DNA of 8,799 bases from positions 1-8,799 of the forward strand of contig JAEZVV010000092.1 of assembly GCA_023443095.1 (NCBI GenBank), given 5' to 3'. The notes under the pieces are model-generated. The model saw only the letters and a program-made list of their open reading frames with translations. It did not search any database and was not told the DNA's origin. Of the stretch, positions 1-5,392 are shown piece after piece. Within the stretch, counting starts at the first letter, position 1, and every line of letters starts with the position of its first letter. Both the position numbers and the translations under genes were made by a program. This stretch comes from Pseudomonadota bacterium. Lineage in GTDB: Bacteria; Pseudomonadota; Gammaproteobacteria; Burkholderiales; Burkholderiaceae_F.

Positions 1-62
1 AAACGCCTCCGCGCCGATGATAGTGGGTTGCATTTCCCGCGAAAGTAGGTCATCGTCAGGCT
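1..62 (+). rRNA. rrf: 5S ribosomal RNA, 3' part
   Basis: The first ~62 bases match the 3' half of proteobacterial 5S rRNA. The conserved GCGCCGATGATAGTG block lies near position 11, and the closing CGAAAGTAGGTCATCG block is followed by GTCAGGC at 55-61, the 3' strand of terminal helix I. The helix around 22-39 can pair as GTGGG with CCCGC. The 5' half of the gene lies to the left of the window. A strong terminator follows within 10 bases, as expected for the end of an rRNA operon. The exact mature 3' end (61-63) is inferred from the family. Confidence 0.93.
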
Positions 63-69
63 CTCCCTT

Positions 70-106
70 AAAACCCCTCAGACCCCACCCGGTCTGAGGG
101 GTTTTT
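70..106 (+). terminator. Intrinsic terminator of the rRNA operon
   Basis: A perfect 15-bp stem pairs 70-84 (AAAACCCCTCAGACC) with 91-105 (GGTCTGAGGGGTTTT). The loop is six bases (CCACCC), and the 3' strand ends in a run of five T (102-106). It starts about eight bases after the 5S 3' end. The A-run on the 5' side means it could also work in the opposite direction. It separates rRNA transcription from the genes to the right. Confidence 0.92.
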
Positions 107-325
107 GCTTTCCCGATCCCGCAAAACAACCTCATGTAATCGCCGATGCGCACCAGTGATTGCTGGCGAGCGCTGTTCGGGCCAGCGAAGTACGAGGCTG
201 AAACATGGGTAAACCCTTGATATTTACCGAAATGGGTGCAGAGCGACTCGCGGGGCTTGATCGAAGGCAAGGCACGAATGTTGCAGTGCGATAGCCTGAG
301 CGCCTCTCGACTCTGAAAGCACGTT
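107..325. other. Intergenic region after the rRNA operon; no convincing gene
   Basis: About 220 bases with no coding region I can support. Two inverted repeats are visible. One pairs TTGCTGGC (160-167) with GCCAGCGA (181-188), 8 bp including one T-G pair, with a 13-base loop. The other pairs GGTAAA (208-213) with TTTACC (223-228), with a 9-base loop. A reading frame of only 20 codons starts at ATG 232. No promoter with acceptable -35 and -10 boxes was found for the possible small gene at 326. Confidence 0.4.
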
Positions 326-538
326 ATGCGATTCCGCTTATTCCAACGCCAGAGCACTCTGGCACTCGAATCTTCGCTCGCCGCGCTGGCCGCGGGTTAT
401 CTGCTGGTTGTCGCCGGTCTGGTTTGGCCGGTGTTGTCCTTCGTTGGCATCGCGGTGATGCTCGCTGGACTGGGTGTTGTGTTTGACATGGGTTCTGGGC
501 GCTCGGAAGTACCTGCCCAAGTGTGGCCTGCTTCTTAG
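326..538 (+). CDS. Possible small two-helix membrane protein (unknown)
   Basis: This is a 70-residue open frame that I do not recognise. It starts with a basic, polar stretch (MRFRLFQRQ), followed by about 40 mostly hydrophobic residues (roughly 16-55). These are broken by a Trp-Pro near the middle (LVWPVLSF), so they could form two membrane helices or a hairpin. A short polar tail follows. A weak GAAAG (315-319) lies six bases before the ATG. G/C at third positions is about 61% by my count, clearly lower than in the polysaccharide genes, so it is either poorly adapted, horizontally acquired or not a gene. It lies between the rRNA terminator and a convergent gene. In its favour are the clean membrane pattern and the hairpins that follow it. 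Against it are the weak ribosome site and the lack of a recognised family. Confidence 0.4.
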   Translation: MRFRLFQRQSTLALESSLAALAAGYLLVVAGLVWPVLSFVGIAVMLAGLGVVFDMGSGRSEVPAQVWPAS

Positions 539-545
539 GCCGGCG

Positions 546-560
546 AAGCCGACGGCTTTT
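546..560 (+). terminator. Short hairpin with T-run after the small ORF
   Basis: AAGCC (546-550) pairs with GGCTT (554-558) across a 3-base loop and is followed by two more T, giving TTTT at 557-560. It starts seven bases after the stop codon of the 326-538 frame. The stem is short, so this is at best a weak terminator. Confidence 0.25.
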
Positions 561-568
561 GCCTCTCA

Positions 569-613
569 CGCCGACGACCGCTTGAACTGCGCATCGCGCA
601 CGCGTCGTCGGCG
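569..613. terminator. Long nested hairpin between convergent genes
   Basis: A perfect 10-bp inverted repeat pairs CGCCGACGAC (569-578) with GTCGTCGGCG (604-613). Inside it, TGCGC (588-592) pairs with GCGCA (596-600) around a 3-base loop, and GC (580-581) can pair with GC (602-603). The structure ends 20 bases from the stop codon of the minus-strand PLP enzyme gene and 30 bases after the stop of the 326-538 frame. That position suits a bidirectional transcription stop or 3'-end stabiliser. No strong T-run follows on either strand, so it is not a textbook intrinsic terminator. Confidence 0.4.
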
Positions 614-632
614 CTGATCTGACTCTTCCTGA

Positions 633-1760
633 TTAGCCCGCCCGTACGAGACTCAGCGCTCGTTTCAGCGCGGGATCCGGTTCTTCCCCATCGAGATAGG
701 CTGCCAGCAGCCGTTGCTGGGACGCGCTTTGCAGCCCGGCTTGCGCTTGCCACTGCTCGCAGTAGTAGGTCTTTGAATACCGATTCCCCGCATCGCACAG
801 GATGGTGACGACCGAACCGTTCTCGCCGCGCGCCCGCATCTCGTGCATGCAGGCGAGTGCGGCGACGAGGTTGGTGCCGGTGCTGCCGCCGACTTCGCGG
901 CCAAGACGGCGGGTCAGTTCATGCATCGCGGCGAGCGACCACAGATCGTCGACCTTGACCATGGCATCGATCACCTCGGGCAGAAAGGACGGCTCGACCT
1001 GCGGCCGGCCTATGCCTTCGACGCGGGAGCCCTGGCCGCAAGTCAGGCGCGCGTCGCGCGAGAGATAGAAGTCAAAGAACACCGAACGCTCGGCGTCGGC
1101 GCAACACACCTGGGTCGGGTGCTGGCAGTAGCGCACGTAGCGGCCGAGGGTGGCAACCGTGCCTCCGGTGCCCGCGCTCGAGACCAGCCAGGTGGGGCAG
1201 GGATGCCGTTCGAGCTTCATCTGCTGGAAGATCGAATCGGCGATGTTGTTATTGGCGCGCCAGTCAGTCGCCCGTTCGGCGTAGGTGAACTGGTCCATGT
1301 AATGGCCGCCGAGTTCGTCGGCCAGGCGCTGCGACTCCGAATAAATCGCTGTCGGCTCGTCGACCAGATGGCAGCGCCCGCCCTGGAACTCGATGGCGCT
1401 GATTTTCTCGCACGAGGTCGTGGCCGGCATCACTGCAATGAAGGGCAGGCCGAGCAGGCGGGCGAAATACGCCTCGCTGACCGCAGTGGACCCGCTCGAA
1501 GCCTCAACCACGGTACTGCCTTCATGCAGCCAGCCGTTGCAAAGCGCATAGAGGAAAAGCGAACGTGCCAGCCGATGTTTGAGGCTACCCGTCGGGTGGC
1601 TCGACTCGTCCTTGAGATACAGGTCGATACCGTCGAATGCCGGCAGGCGGAGCGTGATCAGGTGGGTATCGCTGGAGCGCTGGAAGTCGGCTTCGATGCG
1701 ACGCACCGCTTCGCGCGTCCACTGGCGATTGATCTGGGAGTTGCGGGTCTTGATGAGCAT
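633..1760 (-). CDS. PLP-dependent cysteine synthase family protein (possible cysteine desulfhydrase)
   Basis: A 375-residue cytoplasmic enzyme of the fold-type II PLP family (cysteine synthase, cystathionine beta-synthase, Cds1-type desulfhydrase). The motif HPTGSLKHRLA at 55-65 carries the predicted Schiff-base lysine, K61. SSGST at 88-92 is the counterpart of the substrate-binding TSGNTG loop of CysK. SAGTGGT at 195-201 is the glycine-rich loop holding the PLP phosphate. CDAGNRYSKTY at 322-332 corresponds to the C-terminal region that meets the pyridine nitrogen. The ATG start gives a full N-terminus, with a weak GGACC just before it. It is longer than CysK (~320 residues) and its motifs differ from CysK/CysM; SSDTHL at 29-34 and GIGRPQVEPSF at 249-259 recall the Cds1-like group. 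Whether it makes cysteine or breaks it down to sulfide, pyruvate and ammonia cannot be read from sequence. It is transcribed divergently from the polysaccharide operon, and no functional link is evident. Confidence 0.9.
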   Translation of the reverse strand: MLIKTRNSQINRQWTREAVRRIEADFQRSSDTHLITLRLPAFDGIDLYLKDESSHPTGSLKHRLARSLFLYALCNGWLHEGSTVVEASSGSTAVSEAYFARLLGLPFIAVMPATTSCEKISAIEFQGGRCHLVDEPTAIYSESQRLADELGGHYMDQFTYAERATDWRANNNIADSIFQQMKLERHPCPTWLVSSAGTGGTVATLGRYVRYCQHPTQVCCADAERSVFFDFYLSRDARLTCGQGSRVEGIGRPQVEPSFLPEVIDAMVKVDDLWSLAAMHELTRRLGREVGGSTGTNLVAALACMHEMRARGENGSVVTILCDAGNRYSKTYYCEQWQAQAGLQSASQQRLLAAYLDGEEPDPALKRALSLVRAG

Positions 1761-1958
1761 GGTCCGTCGAAATTAACACGCCGCCGAGACCAGCCGCGCC
1801 GGGGTGTCTGATGCGCGGCAAGCCCATCGGAATCTCGGACTGAGTCCTTGCTTCGTTGTCGCGCCGCCACGCGCAAGGGGTTAGGTACCCAATGCGAGTA
1901 GAGCGCTCTCTCCACTGATGGCTTCCCCCTCTGAACGGCGGGAAGACTGCTTCGGTTG

Positions 1959-2105
1959 GTGTCTGCTCTCGCCGACGAGCGGGCGGTCAAAGGCCTTGCC
2001 GGCGCGGCGAACGCAGGCGCCGGCGGCGCCCTCAACCGCAAGCACGGCCTGACCGATCTGTCACTGCGCAAATTCAAGCTGCACTGCGGGGAACCCCTGG
2101 GATAG
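1959..2105 (+). CDS. Weak candidate small ORF or gene remnant
   Basis: A 48-codon frame runs from GTG 1959 to TAG 2105, with the upstream stop in this frame at 1932-1934. About 79% of its codons end in G or C, close to the neighbouring real genes. The peptide is Ala/Gly-rich in the middle (GLAGAANAGAGG), then basic and amphipathic (RKHGLTDLSLRKFKLHC). There is no good ribosome site; a GGGAAG lies about 13 bases before the GTG. I recognise no family. It could be a small protein, the 3' remnant of a lost gene, or chance in GC-rich DNA. Confidence 0.15.
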   Translation: MSALADERAVKGLAGAANAGAGGALNRKHGLTDLSLRKFKLHCGEPLG

Positions 2106-2132
2106 ACTCGTTTCGCCTAAGGTTTTACGAGT
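2106..2132. promoter_or_regulatory. Inverted repeat upstream of the polysaccharide operon
   Basis: ACTCGT (2106-2111) and ACGAGT (2127-2132) form a 6-bp dyad with a 15-base AT-richer spacer, ending 58 bases before the first operon start codon. The half-sites are about two helical turns apart (21 bases), which suits a dimeric regulator. A very weak sigma-70-like pair overlaps it: TAGACT at 2103-2108 and TACGAG at 2126-2131, 17-base spacing. Function is inferred only from position and symmetry. Confidence 0.25.
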
Positions 2133-2178
2133 ATTGGGCGCTCGCGCGGGCGGGGCCGTCGCTAGGCAGCAATGTCTT

Positions 2179-2184
2179 GGAGGG
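2179..2184 (+). promoter_or_regulatory. Strong ribosome binding site fixing the start at 2191
   Basis: GGAGGG lies six bases before ATG 2191. It selects this start over the in-frame TTG at 2134, which would add 19 residues before the lipoprotein signal peptide. Confidence 0.85.
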
Positions 2185-2190
2185 AATCTC

Positions 2191-2826
2191 ATGCGGTGGA
2201 ATCAGGCAGGGTGGTTCGGGCGGATCTCGCTCGTGGCGATGAGCATCGGCTTGTTCGGCAGCATTGCCGCTTGCTCGAGCACCGGGTCGCACCCGGCCGC
2301 GCCGGCAGCCGTGTCGATGAGCGACTACCGCTACGTGATCGGCCCGCTCGACAACGTCAACGTCATCGTCTGGCGCAATCCTGAGCTCTCGATGTCGGTG
2401 CCGGTACGTCCGGACGGCCGCATCACCACACCCCTGGTCGATGACCTGGCCGCCAGCGGCCGCAATCCGGCCGACCTTGCCCGCGAACTGGAAAAGGCGC
2501 TGGGCAAATACATCCGCGATCCGGTCGTGACCGTGATCGTGACCGGCTTCCAGGGGCCGTTTGCCGAGCAGATCCGCATCGTCGGCGAAGCGACCCGGCC
2601 GCAAGCTCTGCCGTACCGGCTCGACATGTCGATGCTCGACGTGATGATCCAGGTTGGCGGCCTGACCGACTTCGCCGACGGCAACAGCGCCGTTCTGGTG
2701 CGCGGGTCGGAAGGCGGCAAGCAATACAACGTTCGCCTGCGCGATCTGGTCCGGCGCGGCGACATTTCCGCCAACGTCCCGGTGCGCCCGGGCGATGTAT
2801 TGATCATTCCCCAAAGCTGGTTCTAG
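2191..2826 (+). CDS. Polysaccharide export lipoprotein, XrtA/PEP-CTERM type (Wza-like, short)
   Basis: A 211-residue outer-membrane polysaccharide export (OPX) protein of the Wza family. The signal peptide (1-27) has a basic start, a hydrophobic core and the lipobox IAAC, so C28 should be lipidated. There is no Asp at +2 (it is Ser), consistent with sorting to the outer membrane. Residues ~45-119 form the polysaccharide export domain (YVIGPLDNVNVIVWRNPEL, then RPDGRITTPLVDDL). Residues ~126-175 form one SLBB domain (IRIVGEATRPQALPY). The protein ends right after VRPGDVLIIPQSWF. Wza is about 380 residues with more repeated domains and a C-terminal amphipathic helix that makes the outer-membrane pore; those parts are missing here. 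The short form is normal for exosortase A loci. It is first in the operon, followed after 52 bases by the chain-length determinant. The start is ATG 2191, chosen by the GGAGGG site and the signal peptide. Confidence 0.93.
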   Translation: MRWNQAGWFGRISLVAMSIGLFGSIAACSSTGSHPAAPAAVSMSDYRYVIGPLDNVNVIVWRNPELSMSVPVRPDGRITTPLVDDLAASGRNPADLARELEKALGKYIRDPVVTVIVTGFQGPFAEQIRIVGEATRPQALPYRLDMSMLDVMIQVGGLTDFADGNSAVLVRGSEGGKQYNVRLRDLVRRGDISANVPVRPGDVLIIPQSWF

Positions 2827-2878
2827 GCGCCGGTTGCCACCGTAGCCCCTGATCGCGGCCCTAGCGCGAGGTTGATTC

Positions 2879-4432
2879 GTGGAAGAACTGATCCAACAGG
2901 CCTTGTCGATCCTGCGCGCCATGTGGCTGAGGCGCTGGGTCGGCCTGATCGTGGCCTTCATCGTGGCCATCGTGGGAGCGGTCGTGGTGGCCCGCCTGCC
3001 GGACCGCTACGAAGCCAGTGCCCGCATCTACGTCGATACCCAGACCGTGCTCAAGCCGCTGATGTCGGGGCTGACGGTCCAGCCCGACATCAACCAGCAG
3101 ATCGGGCTGCTGGCCCGCACCCTCATCACCCGGCCCAACGTCGAAAAGCTGATGCGTTCGGCCGATCTCGATCTGGCCGTGACCACGCCCGAGGCCAAGG
3201 ACGCCTTGATCGAAGACCTGACCGCGCGCATCAAGCTCTCCGGCGGCGGGCGCGAGAACATCTACGACGTCTCGATCCAGGACACCAGCCCCGAAAAAGC
3301 CAAACGCATCGTCCAGAACCTGGTGTCGATGTTTGTCGAGTCCGGCATCGGCGGCAAGCGGCGCGACAGCGAGACCGCGCGCCGCTTCATCGACGAACAG
3401 ATCAAGTCGCACGAGAAGCGCCTGCAGGAGGCCGAGCAGCGCCTCAAGGAGTTCAAGCTGCGCAACATCAATACCGCGACTGAGGCCGGCGGACAGGACT
3501 ACTTCGGCCGCATCTCCAGCCTCAACGATGAAATCGCCCGCCTCAAGCTCGAGCTGCGGGCGGCCGAGCAGTCGCGCGACGCGATCAAGCGTGAACTCGC
3601 CGGCGAAGACCCGGTGATCCTGCCCGAGCCCGGCGGCAGCGGCGGTTCGCCGGTGCCCGAGATCGACGCCCGCATCGAAGCCCAGAAGAAGGGGCTCGAC
3701 GAACTGCTGCGGCGGTTCACCGAGCAGCACCCCGACGTCACCGCGGTGCGCCGGCTGATCGCCCAGCTCGAAGATCAGAAACGCCAGGAGCTCGAGGCGC
3801 GCAAGAAGGCGGCCAGCTCGTCGACCGGGCGTTATTCGGCCTCGACCAACCCGGTGTTCCAGCAGCTGAAGATTTCGCTCGCCGAGCAGGAGGCCAACGT
3901 GGCTTCGCTGCGCGCCCGCCTGTCCGAGCAGCAGTCTCGGCTCGAGCAGTTGCGCGGCGCCGCCGGCAAGGTGCCCGAGCGTGAGATCGAACTCACCCAG
4001 ATGAACCGCGACTACGAGGTTCTCAAGCGCAACTACGAACAGCTGATCACGCGGCGAGAATCGGCGTCGATGTCGGAAGACGTCGACTCGACCGCGGCGC
4101 TGGCCGATTTCCGCGTCATCGACCCGCCGCGGGTCTCGCCCAAGCCGGTATTCCCCAACCGCCTGGCCTTCGTCGGCCTGGCCCTGCTCGCCGCGCTGGG
4201 GGCCGGAGTGGCAGCCAGCTTCGTTTATTCGCAGATCTTTGCCGTGGTGCAGGACGCCAAGACCTTGCGCACGATTTCGAACCGGCCCGTGCTGGGCAGC
4301 GTCGGCCTATTGATCGACGCCGCCACGCTACGCCGCGACCGGATCCTCAACCTCGCCTTCGCGTCCGGCGCAGCCTTTTTGGTGCTGTGTTACGGCTCGT
4401 GGATAGGCTGGATCGCACTCTATCGTGGCTGA
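2879..4432 (+). CDS. XrtA-type polysaccharide chain-length determinant (Wzz/GNVR family)
   Basis: A 517-residue inner-membrane protein that sets polymer length, the periplasmic and membrane half of a split Wzc system. An N-terminal membrane helix (~19-40) is followed by a Wzz-type segment (YEASARIYVDTQTVLKPLM). A long periplasmic region rich in coiled coil follows (~165-240 and ~270-400, many Glu/Arg/Gln/Leu). The Pro-rich DPPRVSPKPVFPN motif precedes a second membrane helix (~429-450), as in Wzz proteins. Unlike classical Wzz, the chain continues through a short loop to a third hydrophobic segment (~490-512) and ends LYRG. I recall this C-terminal extension as typical of the exosortase-associated family. 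The GTG start at 2879 has GAGG (2868-2871) seven bases before it and gives the usual MEELI N-terminus; ATG 2921 would remove part of it. The end overlaps the kinase start by eight bases, suggesting coupled translation. Confidence 0.94.
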   Translation: MEELIQQALSILRAMWLRRWVGLIVAFIVAIVGAVVVARLPDRYEASARIYVDTQTVLKPLMSGLTVQPDINQQIGLLARTLITRPNVEKLMRSADLDLAVTTPEAKDALIEDLTARIKLSGGGRENIYDVSIQDTSPEKAKRIVQNLVSMFVESGIGGKRRDSETARRFIDEQIKSHEKRLQEAEQRLKEFKLRNINTATEAGGQDYFGRISSLNDEIARLKLELRAAEQSRDAIKRELAGEDPVILPEPGGSGGSPVPEIDARIEAQKKGLDELLRRFTEQHPDVTAVRRLIAQLEDQKRQELEARKKAASSSTGRYSASTNPVFQQLKISLAEQEANVASLRARLSEQQSRLEQLRGAAGKVPEREIELTQMNRDYEVLKRNYEQLITRRESASMSEDVDSTAALADFRVIDPPRVSPKPVFPNRLAFVGLALLAALGAGVAASFVYSQIFAVVQDAKTLRTISNRPVLGSVGLLIDAATLRRDRILNLAFASGAAFLVLCYGSWIGWIALYRG

Positions 4433-5348
4433 CAAGCGCACCCCCAGCATCATCGAGCAGGCGGCCCGGCGGCTGGCCGAACTCCAGCGCGCCGGCATCT
4501 CGCTGCCGGCCGAGCCCGCGGTCGCCGGCAACGGCACTGCGGCCGCGGTGGTCGACTTGCCGCCGCCCGTGGCGCCGGTGGCGTCGGCCGCCGAGCCGGT
4601 GCGGGCGCCGCGGGTCGAGATCGACCTGGGCCGGCTCCAGACCATGGGTTATCTGGCGCCGGGCGCGCCGCGGACCCAGCTTGCCGACGAATACCGCGTG
4701 ATCAAGCGACCGCTGCTCAAGAACATCGTCGGCACCTCGGCTGCCGGCGTGGCGCGCCCCAATCTCGTCATGATCACCAGCGCCCTGCCGGGCGAAGGCA
4801 AGACCTTTTCGGCGATCAATCTTGCCTTGTCGATCGCCAGCGAGATGGATCGCACGGTCTTGCTGATCGACGCCGACGTGCAGCGCCCCGCCGTGCTCGA
4901 CCGCCTCGGGCTGCCACACGCCAAGGGGCTGCTCGATGTCCTGACCGACCCCGAGGTCGGGGTGCAGGACGTGCTGTTGCGCACCAACATCGAGAAGCTG
5001 TCGATCCTGCCGGCCGGTTCGCCGCAGTCGCACGCCACCGAACTTCTGGCGAGCGACGCCATGGCCCGCCTGGTCGACGAGATGGCCAGCCGCTACCCCG
5101 ACCGTGTCCTGATCTTCGACGCGCCGCCGCTCCTGCCTTCGACCGAATCGAGGGTGCTCGCCACGCACATGGGGCAGGTCGTGATGGTGGTGGCCGCCGA
5201 CCGCACGCCGCAGGCAAGCGCAATGGAAGCGCTCGCCACGATCGAGTCCTGCCCTCTGGTGATGACGCTGCTGAACAAGGCCAGGCGAAGCGGTGCCGGC
5301 TCGTATTACGGCTACTACGGCGGCTACGGTTACGGCTACGGAAGTTGA
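4425..5348 (+). CDS. XrtA-associated BY-type tyrosine autokinase
   Basis: A 307-residue cytoplasmic bacterial tyrosine kinase, partner of the chain-length protein encoded just upstream. After a short helix (SIIEQAARRLAELQRAG, 8-24) and an Ala/Pro-rich linker (~28-62) comes the kinase core. Walker A is SALPGEGKT (119-127, K126). Walker A' is LLIDADVQRP (146-155). Walker B is VLIFDAPP (228-235). EYRVIK at 89-94 is the segment that contacts neighbouring subunits in this family. The last 14 residues hold seven tyrosines spaced by glycines (Y294, 295, 297, 298, 301, 303, 305), the expected autophosphorylation cluster. Cycles of phosphorylation and ring assembly are known to control polymerisation in Wzc/CapB systems. 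It starts at GTG 4425, inside the end of the previous gene, with only a weak ribosome site, so it probably depends on translational coupling. No membrane segment is present. Confidence 0.94.
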   Translation: MADKRTPSIIEQAARRLAELQRAGISLPAEPAVAGNGTAAAVVDLPPPVAPVASAAEPVRAPRVEIDLGRLQTMGYLAPGAPRTQLADEYRVIKRPLLKNIVGTSAAGVARPNLVMITSALPGEGKTFSAINLALSIASEMDRTVLLIDADVQRPAVLDRLGLPHAKGLLDVLTDPEVGVQDVLLRTNIEKLSILPAGSPQSHATELLASDAMARLVDEMASRYPDRVLIFDAPPLLPSTESRVLATHMGQVVMVVAADRTPQASAMEALATIESCPLVMTLLNKARRSGAGSYYGYYGGYGYGYGS

Positions 5349-5380
5349 GCAAGGATGCCGAGCGTGCCAGTGCAATTGCA

Positions 5381-5389
5381 AGGGGAAGG
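5381..5389 (+). promoter_or_regulatory. Ribosome binding site deciding the start at 5393
   Basis: AGGGGAAGG sits just before GTG 5393. It supports that start over the in-frame TTG at 5345, which overlaps the kinase stop codon and would put a polar 16-residue extension before the signal peptide. Confidence 0.75.
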
Positions 5390-5392
5390 CCA

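Larger units (their letters stand above)
1761..2190. promoter_or_regulatory. Divergent intergenic region with several dyads
   Basis: This 430-base region must hold the promoters of both the leftward PLP enzyme gene and the rightward polysaccharide operon. Short dyads are visible. GGACT-G-AGTCC is at 1837-1847. TTAGGTACCCAA at 1881-1892 is a 12-base palindrome with one mismatched pair around GGTACC. AGAGCGCTCT at 1900-1909 is a perfect 10-base palindrome. ACTCGT/ACGAGT is at 2106-2132. I found no sigma-70 promoter with good boxes and no sigma-54 site with correct GG/GC spacing. The region is larger than a simple promoter needs, and a weak small ORF lies within it. Confidence 0.5.

Noticed and set aside
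843..1811. Long plus-strand open frame opposite the PLP enzyme gene (322 codons)
   Set aside because: The minus-strand frame carries all the PLP-enzyme motifs. The opposite frame has no recognisable domain and reflects the scarcity of stop codons in GC-rich DNA.
1957..1973. Possible sigma-54 promoter (TTGGTGTC...TCGC) before the polysaccharide operon
   Set aside because: The GG and GC elements are separated by 11 bases instead of 10, the -12 element is poor, and the site is about 220 bases from the first start codon.
2134..2190. Upstream TTG start for the export lipoprotein
   Set aside because: It would put 19 residues in front of a normal lipoprotein signal peptide, while ATG 2191 has a strong GGAGGG site.
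2125..3730. Minus-strand open frames opposite the export and chain-length genes
   Set aside because: Composition is typical of antisense shadows in GC-rich coding DNA; no motif is present.
5345..5392. Upstream TTG start for the barrel protein
   Set aside because: It overlaps the kinase stop and adds a polar stretch before the signal peptide; GTG 5393 follows AGGGGAAGG.
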